Below, piece by piece: positions 7,578-11,782 of a stretch of DNA of 11,782 bases. The stretch is from contig CAJGCT010000048.1 in NCBI GenBank assembly GCA_904501985.1, positions 1 to 11,782 on the forward strand, read 5' to 3'. The notes below the pieces were generated by a model, which did no database searches, was not told the origin of the DNA, and saw only the letters and a list, made by a program, of their open reading frames with translations. The position numbers were made by a program, and so were the translations under genes. The stretch's first letter is position 1. Every line of letters starts with the position of its first letter. This stretch comes from an uncultured Clostridia bacterium. Its GTDB lineage: Bacteria; Bacillota; Clostridia; Oscillospirales; CAG-272.

Positions 7578-7606
7578 TTGACAACCGAGCACAGCTGTGG
7601 TATAAT
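7578..7606 (+). promoter_or_regulatory. Sigma-A promoter of tRNA-Lys
   Basis: Perfect TTGACA (7578-7583) and TATAAT (7601-7606) with a 17-bp spacer ending in TGG (extended -10). The start is predicted near 7613, about 30 nt before the tRNA. Confidence 0.93.
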
Positions 7607-7641
7607 ATACAGGTATTCGGATTTAACTCCTTATACTGTGT

Positions 7642-7717
7642 GAGCCACTAGCTCAGTTGGCAGAGCATTTGACTTTTAATCAAAGGGTCCGGAGTTCGAA
7701 TCTCCGGTGGCTCACCA
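7642..7717 (+). tRNA. tRNA-Lys (anticodon UUU)
   Basis: A 76-nt tRNA with encoded CCA. The acceptor stem GAGCCAC (7642-7648) pairs with GTGGCTC (7707-7713), with discriminator A7714 and CCA 7715-7717. The D-arm TAGCTCAGTTGGCAGAGCA is typical. The anticodon stem TTTGA/TCAAA encloses CTTTTAA with anticodon TTT at 7675-7677. The T-arm has CCGGAGTTCGAATCTCCGG. Single gene with its own promoter and terminator. Confidence 0.98.
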
Positions 7718-7719
7718 CG

Positions 7720-7754
7720 AAAAAGCACGTCTGCAAAGCAGTCGTGCTTTTTTA
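7720..7754 (+). terminator. Terminator after tRNA-Lys
   Basis: AAAAGCACG (7721-7729) pairs with CGTGCTTTT, with an inner CTGC/GCAG extension and one T-T mismatch, AAA loop, and a T-run to 7753. It starts 3 bp after the tRNA CCA. The symmetric A/T flanks allow action on the leftward transcript as well. Confidence 0.88.
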
Positions 7755-7804
7755 GTTATATTTGCCTTGCGGCGTTCCCTCTCGGCGCGGGCTTTACGCT
7801 TCGC

Positions 7805-10300
7805 TTACTCGCGCTGCATATTGCGCTTTTCATGAACACCAACGTATGTATCATGTGCTGCATTAAGTGTGCCAAAATGGAAACCAATGTCTCCTATACG
7901 AAAATGTCTGAACTTTGCATCCGTCCAATGATAAAGCGACAATAGCCTGCCGTTATTGTCCTTGAATATCGTATCTGCAAAAGACGCCTGGATTTTTTTT
8001 GGAATAACACGACCCGCTGTATCCGTTTCGTTTACTTTTAACCCTCGTACATTTCGAAGAACACTCTCTGCAGATCGTAAAAAAGAGGATTCAGTTCGTC
8101 GTCCGGCTCCAAGAACTCCAGAGGATCCTGCTCGTGCTCCTTCGACCATTCCAACTCGAGCTTGGCACTCTCCCAGCCGCCTAAAAACTTCTTCGGGATC
8201 ATTACTTTGTGCCCGTATGCTGTCTCGACCTCCGTCAGCTCGCCATACACCTCTTTCTTCTTCCAATATTCTGGGGTCTTGATTGTCTTGTCTTTCATTT
8301 GTATCACCGTCCTTTTTCTTATTATACTTCTCTATTGTATAGTTGTCAAGCCCAGTATCACTTCCCGATGACCTCGCCTGTTTTGATACCTTTTTATGCT
8401 CGACGACCTTCGCCATATCGGTGATATCCAAATCCGTGAATTTGCCGAATTCTCTTTCGAGAATTACTTTTTCATTTTCTGTTAGATCAGATTCAGAAAG
8501 CAAAGCCTCAACATATTGCGCAGGGGTTCTCTCGCCAAAAATGTCTGCAGCGACAACAGGGTTACTAAGCAATAACTCGGATTCTATAACACGTCCGCCA
8601 GCACCTGAAATGCGCTTTTGCGCCTGCTCCAGCGTACCATAGTGAATCGCCAAGTCGATATAGCTTTTTTCGTGCTTTGTAAATTGATAAGGCGTTCCGT
8701 GATAAACGCCCTTTATCGATCCTTGTTGATGCGGTTCTCCCTTAACTGATCTTCTATCAATCGACTGAGCCTTTCCATCCGTTCTTCCGGAATATTCCGA
8801 ATCTCCAACAAGGTCTTTTTGATCTCCTCGTCCGTGTACCCCATCTTCTTCATTCTGTCGTAACTGTGTTTCTCCGATATTGTCATGTTTTCGAGTATCG
8901 CCATAGTTGTTTACCTCGTCTGTTTGATTTGTTTTCGGTTCTATTATACCACTTACCGATTCATTTTTCAATAGCTTTTTACTCGTGTCTGTTGTAGGAT
9001 GCGCATTATCGCGTTGTCTATCCGCGATTCTTGCCTTCGCCTCTGCCTTGGCTTTATCAACAGCAGCCTGTCTTGTATTGACATCTGCTTCTCGCTGAGC
9101 TTCATATACATCCTTGCCTGCGCTGTACGCAAGCTCGCGCTGTGCATCTGTGAGATTGGAAGTTGCCTCCTTTGCATTAGGCTTCGTTATGTACGAATCC
9201 GTAACACCACTCTCGCCCCAGCTGTATGCAAGCTCATACTCACGCGCAAATATAGCCGCGTCCTGCGTGCCTCCGCCGAGGTTATATGTGGATATTACCG
9301 CCTGCGCTTGATCACCGTACGCGGCGGCATAGTCCGCCACAGTAGCGGTCTTGCCCTGTGATGCGGCTTTCGCATTGACTGTGTCGGTTCTGGTAGTAAT
9401 TCTCTCCACCGCCCCCTTGACAGAATCGGGGGACTGTGGTATAATGGGGGTAGAGGAATCACCAAGAATGGTGTCAAACGATTTATTCGGAGTAACGCTG
9501 GAGTGTGATTCCTCTTTTTTTACGCTAAAATTTTGCGGCTTCATATCCGCCACGTCGTAGAATACATATTCGCCGTCTTCGGTATTGACAACATCCTCAT
9601 TTTGTGATATACTACTATCAGAGAAAACTGTACCACTGTTCGCTTCGGGCGTATTGATAGGGGCTTGTTCACCTGTCAGCGTGGGTAGGTTTTCTTTTTT
9701 TGCGTTTGCATACATTGTCTGAACAAACAAATCAAGTCGTTTATCAGATACGACCGCAACAACTTTCATTTTGCCGTTGTGCTCGCCTACAAATTCAATA
9801 GCCGGCTTCCCATTATAGGTTTTATCGGAGATGTTTATACTATCAGCATTAAGAACGACATCTACAACATGAGAAAAATCATCCGCTGTAATAGCTCTCT
9901 GCCCTCTCGATGCTTCTTTAGATTCGTCGCCATGGTCCTTGATAATCTTCCTTATTTCATTTGCGCCCAATGACAAATTATAATTTTCAACATCAAGTCC
10001 CGTTGTCGATTTAATTTCCCTTGCTAACTCATTGGATACTGCACCGAAGTACATTTTTTTATCCATCTGCTTATCTGAAATAGCATCACTTATAAATTTT
10101 GCAAGTTGCTCATTATTATCATAGACAACAATGCGATTGCTGTTTTTCCAATTCTCTTTTTGGTGTTCGGAGTATTCCATCAAAGAATATTTTGCATTAA
10201 TCTTTGCCTCAGCTACAAGCTTCCTGCGATTTGGAATATTAAGCAGATTACCTGCACTTGCAAGCGTACCGCCCGTAATCGCACCGCCTGCAAACGCCAA
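7805..10300 (-). CDS. Phage/ICE-type polyvalent protein, toxin-like, 5'-broken
   Basis: An 831-codon open frame. Parts seen: a glycine-rich hydrophobic start (1-20); a module at about 82-200 (MYFGAVSNELAREI, IIKDHGD, RGQRAITADDF, YNGKPAIEF, VVSDKRLDLFVQTMY) resembling phage PBECR/MuF-C nuclease-like domains; a linker (200-292); a helical charged region (293-440); a linker (443-530); a YHGT module (532-625) like ADP-ribosyltransferase-type domains; a linker (640-755); and a second, truncated YHWT module (about 787-815) ending in an unrelated tail. Such mosaics are known from Firmicutes mobile elements. The first codon would be TTG with no Shine-Dalgarno, and homologous-looking codons continue upstream with frameshifts, so the gene is probably a broken remnant. 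Its linkers contain four other transcription units. The function of the whole protein is unknown. Confidence 0.6.
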   Translation of the reverse strand: MAFAGGAITGGTLASAGNLLNIPNRRKLVAEAKINAKYSLMEYSEHQKENWKNSNRIVVYDNNEQLAKFISDAISDKQMDKKMYFGAVSNELAREIKSTTGLDVENYNLSLGANEIRKIIKDHGDESKEASRGQRAITADDFSHVVDVVLNADSINISDKTYNGKPAIEFVGEHNGKMKVVAVVSDKRLDLFVQTMYANAKKENLPTLTGEQAPINTPEANSGTVFSDSSISQNEDVVNTEDGEYVFYDVADMKPQNFSVKKEESHSSVTPNKSFDTILGDSSTPIIPQSPDSVKGAVERITTRTDTVNAKAASQGKTATVADYAAAYGDQAQAVISTYNLGGGTQDAAIFAREYELAYSWGESGVTDSYITKPNAKEATSNLTDAQRELAYSAGKDVYEAQREADVNTRQAAVDKAKAEAKARIADRQRDNAHPTTDTSKKLLKNESVSGIIEPKTNQTDEVNNYGDTRKHDNIGETQLRQNEEDGVHGRGDQKDLVGDSEYSGRTDGKAQSIDRRSVKGEPHQQGSIKGVYHGTPYQFTKHEKSYIDLAIHYGTLEQAQKRISGAGGRVIESELLLSNPVVAADIFGERTPAQYVEALLSESDLTENEKVILEREFGKFTDLDITDMAKVVEHKKVSKQARSSGSDTGLDNYTIEKYNKKKDGDTNERQDNQDPRILEEERGVWRADGGRDSIRAQSNDPEEVFRRLGECQARVGMVEGARAGSSGVLGAGRRTESSFLRSAESVLRNVRGLKVNETDTAGRVIPKKIQASFADTIFKDNNGRLLSLYHWTDAKFRHFRIGDIGFHFGTLNAAHDTYVGVHEKRNMQRE
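8038..8298 (-). CDS. Nested small acidic protein (+1 frame in the polyvalent gene)
   Basis: An 86-residue protein of unknown family inside the 831-codon frame, shifted +1. Its own promoter is perfect and AAGGA (8314-8310) precedes ATG 8298 by 11 bp. GTG 8307 is a less likely start because it is only 2 bp from that site. The protein looks real: TPEYWKKKEVYGELTEVET, then HKVMIPKKFLGGWESAKLEL, then an acidic tail with EFLEPDDELNP and YDLQRVFFEMYEG. It has aromatic and hydrophobic spacing, no repeats, and about 70 per cent G/C at third codon positions by hand count. The host frame here gives an Arg/Gly/Ser-rich linker (residues about 668-754). Small acidic proteins next to toxin-like modules are sometimes immunity proteins or antitoxins, but that is only a hypothesis. 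Confidence 0.6.
   Translation of the reverse strand: MKDKTIKTPEYWKKKEVYGELTEVETAYGHKVMIPKKFLGGWESAKLELEWSKEHEQDPLEFLEPDDELNPLFYDLQRVFFEMYEG
8321..8349 (-). promoter_or_regulatory. Consensus promoter of the nested 86-aa gene
   Basis: On the minus strand, perfect TTGACA (8349 to 8344), 17-bp spacer, perfect TATAAT (8326 to 8321). The start is expected near 8314, so the leader would be short (about 16 nt) and begin at the Shine-Dalgarno. The promoter lies within codons of the larger frame (host residues about 651-660). Confidence 0.85.
8691..8712 (-). other. Hairpin just after the nested 63-aa gene
   Basis: GGCGTT and AACGCC, 6 bp with an 8-nt loop (8691-8710), lies immediately after the stop of the nested 63-aa gene. 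The minus-strand tail TTATCAATTT is a poor U-tract, so it may be a weak terminator, an mRNA end-protecting hairpin, or chance. Confidence 0.3.
8713..8904 (-). CDS. Nested small helical protein (+1 frame in the polyvalent gene)
   Basis: A 63-residue protein of unknown family inside the 831-codon frame, shifted +1, the same shift as the 86-aa nested gene. ATG 8904 has GAGGT (8917-8913) 8 bp upstream and a consensus promoter ends 38 bp before it. The sequence is convincing as a charged helical protein: ISEKHSYDRMKKMGYTDEEI, then KKTLLEIRNIPEERMERLSR and LIEDQLRENR with regular Leu/Ile spacing. G/C at third codon positions is about 65 per cent by hand count. The host frame here is a polar, disordered-looking linker (residues about 466-530). 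The size would suit an antitoxin, immunity or regulatory factor, but there is no motif to choose one. Confidence 0.58.
   Translation of the reverse strand: MAILENMTISEKHSYDRMKKMGYTDEEIKKTLLEIRNIPEERMERLSRLIEDQLRENRINKDR
8943..8971 (-). promoter_or_regulatory. Consensus promoter of the nested 63-aa gene
   Basis: On the minus strand TTGAAA (8971 to 8966), 17-bp spacer ending in TGG, TATAAT (8948 to 8943), that is an extended -10. The predicted start is near 8936 and the leader about 32 nt with GAGGT. The promoter is inside host codons about 443-453. Confidence 0.83.
9417..9445 (+). promoter_or_regulatory. Consensus promoter of antisense RNA 1
   Basis: Perfect TTGACA (9417-9422), 17-bp spacer ending in TGG, perfect TATAAT (9440-9445), on the strand opposite the polyvalent gene. 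CCCCC before and GGGGG after the -35 form a small inverted repeat that could be an operator. The predicted start is 9452, exactly the first base of the closing stem of the RNA. Confidence 0.85.
9452..9521 (+). ncRNA. Candidate antisense small RNA 1 (about 70 nt)
   Basis: From the predicted start the transcript opens with AGAGGAATCAC (9452-9462), which pairs perfectly over 11 bp with GTGATTCCTCT (9505-9515), followed at once by seven T (9515-9521). The whole RNA is thus one long terminator-like hairpin with a loop of about 42 nt. An alternative inner hairpin CACCA/TGGTG (9460-9464 with 9469-9473) also exists. It is antisense to linker residues about 260-283 of the polyvalent protein. Another reading is a leader with AGAGGA as Shine-Dalgarno (sequestered in the stem) and a 30-codon frame from ATG 9468 to 9560, which would run through the U-tract. 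Confidence 0.55.
9585..9613 (+). promoter_or_regulatory. Consensus promoter of antisense RNA 2
   Basis: Perfect TTGACA (9585-9590), 17-bp spacer ending in TGA (extended -10), TATACT (9608-9613). It reads opposite to the polyvalent gene and lies 64 bp after the U-tract of antisense RNA 1. The predicted start is 9620, next to the 5' arm of the closing stem. Confidence 0.78.
9620..9701 (+). ncRNA. Candidate antisense small RNA 2 (about 82 nt)
   Basis: Its architecture matches RNA 1. The 5' segment 9622-9636 (AGAAAACTGTACCAC) pairs with 9681-9695 (GTGGGTAGGTTTTCT) through 14 base pairs with one bulged base on each side (G9630, G9683) and one G-U. A T-run follows to 9701. I see no Shine-Dalgarno plus start codon, so a non-coding RNA is more likely. 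It is antisense to linker residues about 200-227. RNA 1 and RNA 2 do not share obvious primary sequence, only the layout. Confidence 0.48.
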
Positions 10301-10501
10301 GAACAGCTGAAGCGCAAAGAATTAAAGTGCTGTCTGAGATTTGCCTTGTGCTCATCCACATTATTCGCTATAAGCTCATTGCGGTATTTCATAACTTCAG
10401 AGCTATCAGCGCGAATCAGCACATGATGCACTGTTTACCGTATTTGACACAGACTTCAACGCTTCTGTTCTTCGCGCATGAGCGTTCCGTGCACTTGACA
10501 A
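10301..10501 (-). pseudogene. Frameshifted upstream part of the polyvalent gene
   Basis: Reading leftward from 10501, the frame of the 831-codon gene gives a protein-like stretch (LSSARNAHARRTEALKSVSN and on to NSASCAD) up to a TGA at 10408-10406. From about 10430 to 10330 a different frame is protein-like (SSEVMKYRNELIANNVDEHK, then ANLRQHFN). From about 10321 the first frame resumes (FALQLFLAFAGGAITGG). Two compensating indels therefore explain the break. Codons stop making sense beyond about 10501, where the hydrolase promoter begins. Confidence 0.6.
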
Positions 10502-10523
10502 CTTAAATTTTTTATGATATACT
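10495..10523 (+). promoter_or_regulatory. Sigma-A promoter of the alpha/beta hydrolase gene
   Basis: TTGACA (10495-10500), 17-bp spacer ending in TGA, TATACT (10518-10523). It sits exactly at the edge of the polyvalent-gene remnant, with the -35 overlapping the last recognisable codons. The leader of about 46 nt carries AAAGGA at 10561-10566. Confidence 0.85.
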
Positions 10524-10575
10524 TTACTTTAACAATGTTCCGAGTAGAGTATATTTTTTCAAAGGAAATACAGTA

Positions 10576-11307
10576 ATGGCAGCAACCGTATGGAACGGCT
10601 TCAAGTGTGAAGAATTTGAATTTCAAGGAAAGCTCGCATCTATAGTTTTCCCAGAGAAGCCTAATGACAAAAAGGCATGGACCATTAAGACCGAATACCG
10701 AGATGCGTTCCCCGAAACAGAAATAGAGCTTTTAAAGCGCGGATATCACGTTACATACATAAAGAACACATCAAGATGGGCACCGAAGATCGACTGCGAC
10801 ACAAGAGCGGCATTTGTTAAATATATAAGCAAAACATACGGTCTCGCTTCAAAGTGCGTGCCCGTTGGCATGAGCTGCGGCGGAGCTCATGCGGTGAACT
10901 TCACCGGCTTTTACCCTGAGCTTGTTGTCTGCATATTTATCGAGGCTCCTGTGCTTAACTTCGCAAGCATCCCCGGAAACATAGCCAACGATCACAACAT
11001 AAAAATCTGGAATGATGAATTTATCAAGACATATCCCGGGATCAAAAGGGCTGATCTTTTTAATTTCGATAATCACCCAATAAACAAGGCTCCCATTCTG
11101 ATAGAACACAAGATTCCGATACTCATGGTCTACGGTACAGACGACACCGTTGTAGAATACCTGCAAAACGGAAAACTGCTTGAAGAACTCTACGAGGACC
11201 ACGGAGATCTTCTTACAGTGATGAAACGCGAATTACAGGGACATCATCCTCACGGTTATCCCACTCATCCCGAAATTATTGCGGACTGGATAGACGCTCA
11301 TATATAA
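10576..11307 (+). CDS. Alpha/beta hydrolase (S9/esterase-like)
   Basis: A 243-residue cytoplasmic protein (no signal peptide) with an alpha/beta-hydrolase fold. The nucleophile elbow is CVPVGMSCGGAHAV with Ser100. The acid is in ILMVYGTDDTVVEY (Asp190, or Asp189), and the histidine is in GHHPHGYPTHPEI (His223, His224 or His226). The sequence YRDAFPETEIELLKRGYHV and the IKNTSRW segment resemble a group of small Clostridia hydrolases annotated as prolyl-oligopeptidase- or acetylxylan-esterase-like. The substrate cannot be told. ATG 10576 has AAAGGA 9 bp upstream. It is monocistronic, with its own promoter and terminator. Confidence 0.88.
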   Translation: MAATVWNGFKCEEFEFQGKLASIVFPEKPNDKKAWTIKTEYRDAFPETEIELLKRGYHVTYIKNTSRWAPKIDCDTRAAFVKYISKTYGLASKCVPVGMSCGGAHAVNFTGFYPELVVCIFIEAPVLNFASIPGNIANDHNIKIWNDEFIKTYPGIKRADLFNFDNHPINKAPILIEHKIPILMVYGTDDTVVEYLQNGKLLEELYEDHGDLLTVMKRELQGHHPHGYPTHPEIIADWIDAHI

Positions 11308-11313
11308 TTTATA

Positions 11314-11559
11314 CTATTTCCCATAAAGCGACGGTGAAATACCCGTCGTTTTTTTAATTCACAGCTGAAATGACTCATATCGGTGTATCCGCTGGAAAGT
11401 GCCGCTTCGATATATTGTATACATTCCCGATGAGATAAGCTCCTTGGCGCGCGTAAGCTTCAGCGAATTTATATAGGAAATGGGAATGGTGTTATAGAAA
11501 GATCGGAACAGCCGTCTGAAATATTCGTGGCTGATGCCGCATATATCGGTTGCTGAAAT
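11314..11559 (-). pseudogene. AraC-family regulator, C-terminal remnant with two frameshifts
   Basis: Leftward, 11559 to about 11415 encodes a first helix-turn-helix (ISATDICGISHEYFRRLF, then TIPISYINSLKLTRAKELIS). The frame then shifts near 11408-11420, and EAALSSGYTDMSHFSCELKK follows. A second shift in an A7 run (11349-11355) restores the first frame for TTGISPSLYGK and a TAG at 11316-11314. Put together, this is a complete AraC double-HTH C-terminus (SGYTDMSHFS and KKTTGISPSLY are typical). There is no start, and no N-terminal sensing domain upstream, where a palindromic repeat begins instead. It is convergent with the hydrolase, and its end overlaps the hydrolase terminator. Confidence 0.8.
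11328..11355 (+). terminator. Terminator of the alpha/beta hydrolase
   Basis: CGACGG (11329-11334) pairs with CCGTCG (11343-11348), 8-nt loop, followed by seven T (11349-11355). It begins 21 bp after the stop. The same bases code, on the other strand, for the end of the decayed AraC-type gene. Confidence 0.82.
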
Positions 11560-11584
11560 AAAAAACGGGAGGCGAAACGCCTCC
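11556..11584 (-). terminator. Leftward terminator-like hairpin
   Basis: GGAGGCG (11568-11574) and CGCCTCC (11578-11584) form a perfect 7-bp stem with a 3-nt loop. On the minus strand the stem is followed by CGTTTTTTATTT, a good U-tract. It would stop transcription entering from the right, but no leftward gene is visible in 11585-11782. It may instead be part of the repeat. Confidence 0.6.
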
Positions 11585-11616
11585 TCTACGCGGTTACGGG
11601 CGATTTGTGAATCGCC
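11568..11616. repeat. Tandem palindrome cluster (REP-like)
   Basis: Two perfect hairpins 14 bp apart: 11568-11584 (7-bp stem, AAA loop) and GGCGATT TGTG AATCGCC at 11599-11616 (7-bp stem). The composition and pairing look like interspersed extragenic palindromes that I associate with Clostridia genomes, but copy number cannot be seen from one window. The rest of 11617-11690 is AT-rich with no gene. Confidence 0.5.
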
Positions 11617-11691
11617 TTACTGTGATGCCGCCCACACGGTATGGGGAGATTTTTACTGCTATGTAAATTTCAAGTTTTTTTCAAAAACCTC

Positions 11692-11720
11692 TTGACAAGG
11701 GCGCATCGTTGTGATAAAAT
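11692..11720 (+). promoter_or_regulatory. Sigma-A promoter of the tRNA-Ser-like gene
   Basis: TTGACA (11692-11697), 17-bp spacer ending in TGA, TAAAAT (11715-11720). The predicted start near 11727 is about 23 nt before the tRNA. Confidence 0.88.
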
Positions 11721-11749
11721 ATATATGTTGCAGATATGCATCTCACCGT

Positions 11750-11782
11750 GGAGAGATGTCCGAGCGGTTTAAGGAGCCGGTC
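11750..11782 (+). tRNA. tRNA-Ser, 5' part (cut by window end)
   Basis: GGAGAGA acceptor strand, TG, and a D-arm with TCCGAGCGGTTTAAGGA are typical of class II tRNAs, and this form is typical of Ser. The window ends inside the anticodon stem (CCGGTC), so the anticodon is not visible. By analogy a UGA or GGA serine anticodon is likely. Confidence 0.82.

Noticed and set aside
7690..7717. tRNA-Lys 3' end as attachment site of an integrated element
   Set aside because: No repeat of the tRNA 3' end is found near 10300-10570 and no integrase gene is present, so integration at this tRNA cannot be supported.
8968..9177. 69-codon frame on the minus strand within the helical region of the polyvalent gene
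   Set aside because: Gln/Arg-rich shadow of an Ala-rich coding region, with no promoter or Shine-Dalgarno, unlike the two nested genes.
9452..9515. The inverted repeat of antisense RNA 1 as ends of a tiny transposable element
   Set aside because: No target duplication is seen, and promoter position plus U-tract fit an RNA gene much better.
10213..10431. 72-codon minus-strand frame as a separate gene
   Set aside because: Its first half is better explained as a frameshifted piece of the polyvalent gene and its second half becomes Arg/Val-rich shadow; no start signals.
10444..10449. Additional TTGACA on the plus strand before the hydrolase
   Set aside because: No -10 box at 16-18 bp; the box at 10495-10500 has a proper partner.
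1..11782. CRISPR array or insertion sequence
   Set aside because: No regularly spaced repeats and no transposase-like protein are seen in either strand.

Overview
The window looks like a chromosomal segment of an uncultured or gut-type Clostridia (Oscillospiraceae/Ruminococcaceae-like Bacillota). This is inferred from the EF-Tu C-terminus, an FMN riboswitch in front of an ECF-type riboflavin transporter, a SAM-I riboswitch in front of metK, a CwlD-like amidase, and sigma-A promoters with near-consensus -35/-10 boxes spaced 17 bp. No taxonomic marker is complete, so this is a judgement, not a measurement.

Left part (1-3046), housekeeping: the 3' end of tuf with its terminator; an FMN riboswitch with a readable terminator/antiterminator switch controlling ribU and, 19 bp later, a COG2426-type small membrane exporter; then a sigma-A promoter, a compact SAM-I riboswitch and metK, ended by a hairpin shared with the convergent gene.

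Middle-left (3069-7542), cell wall: a leftward pair (NfeD-like membrane protein, then a CwlD-like N-acetylmuramoyl-L-alanine amidase) diverges from a rightward 1032-residue membrane-anchored protein that joins a GHL10 glycosidase-like domain to a second amidase domain. The fusion makes sense if the amidase strips peptides and the glycosidase then cuts the denuded glycan.

Middle-right (7578-10523): a tRNA-Lys(UUU) with promoter and terminator, then a leftward 831-residue open frame from a phage/ICE-type polyvalent (toxin-like) protein. Its 5' end is broken by two compensating frameshifts and its last domain is cut off. The unusual part of the window is here. Each low-complexity linker of this protein carries an independent transcription unit: two tandem short RNAs on the opposite strand, each with a consensus promoter, a long closing stem and a U-tract, and two small genes in the +1 frame on the same strand, each with a consensus promoter and a Shine-Dalgarno. 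This nested layout is the best candidate for an undescribed system.

Right end (10495-11782): an alpha/beta hydrolase with its own promoter and terminator, a decayed AraC-family regulator with two frameshifts whose coding remnant overlaps that terminator, a palindromic repeat cluster, and the promoter and first 33 bases of a tRNA-Ser-like gene.
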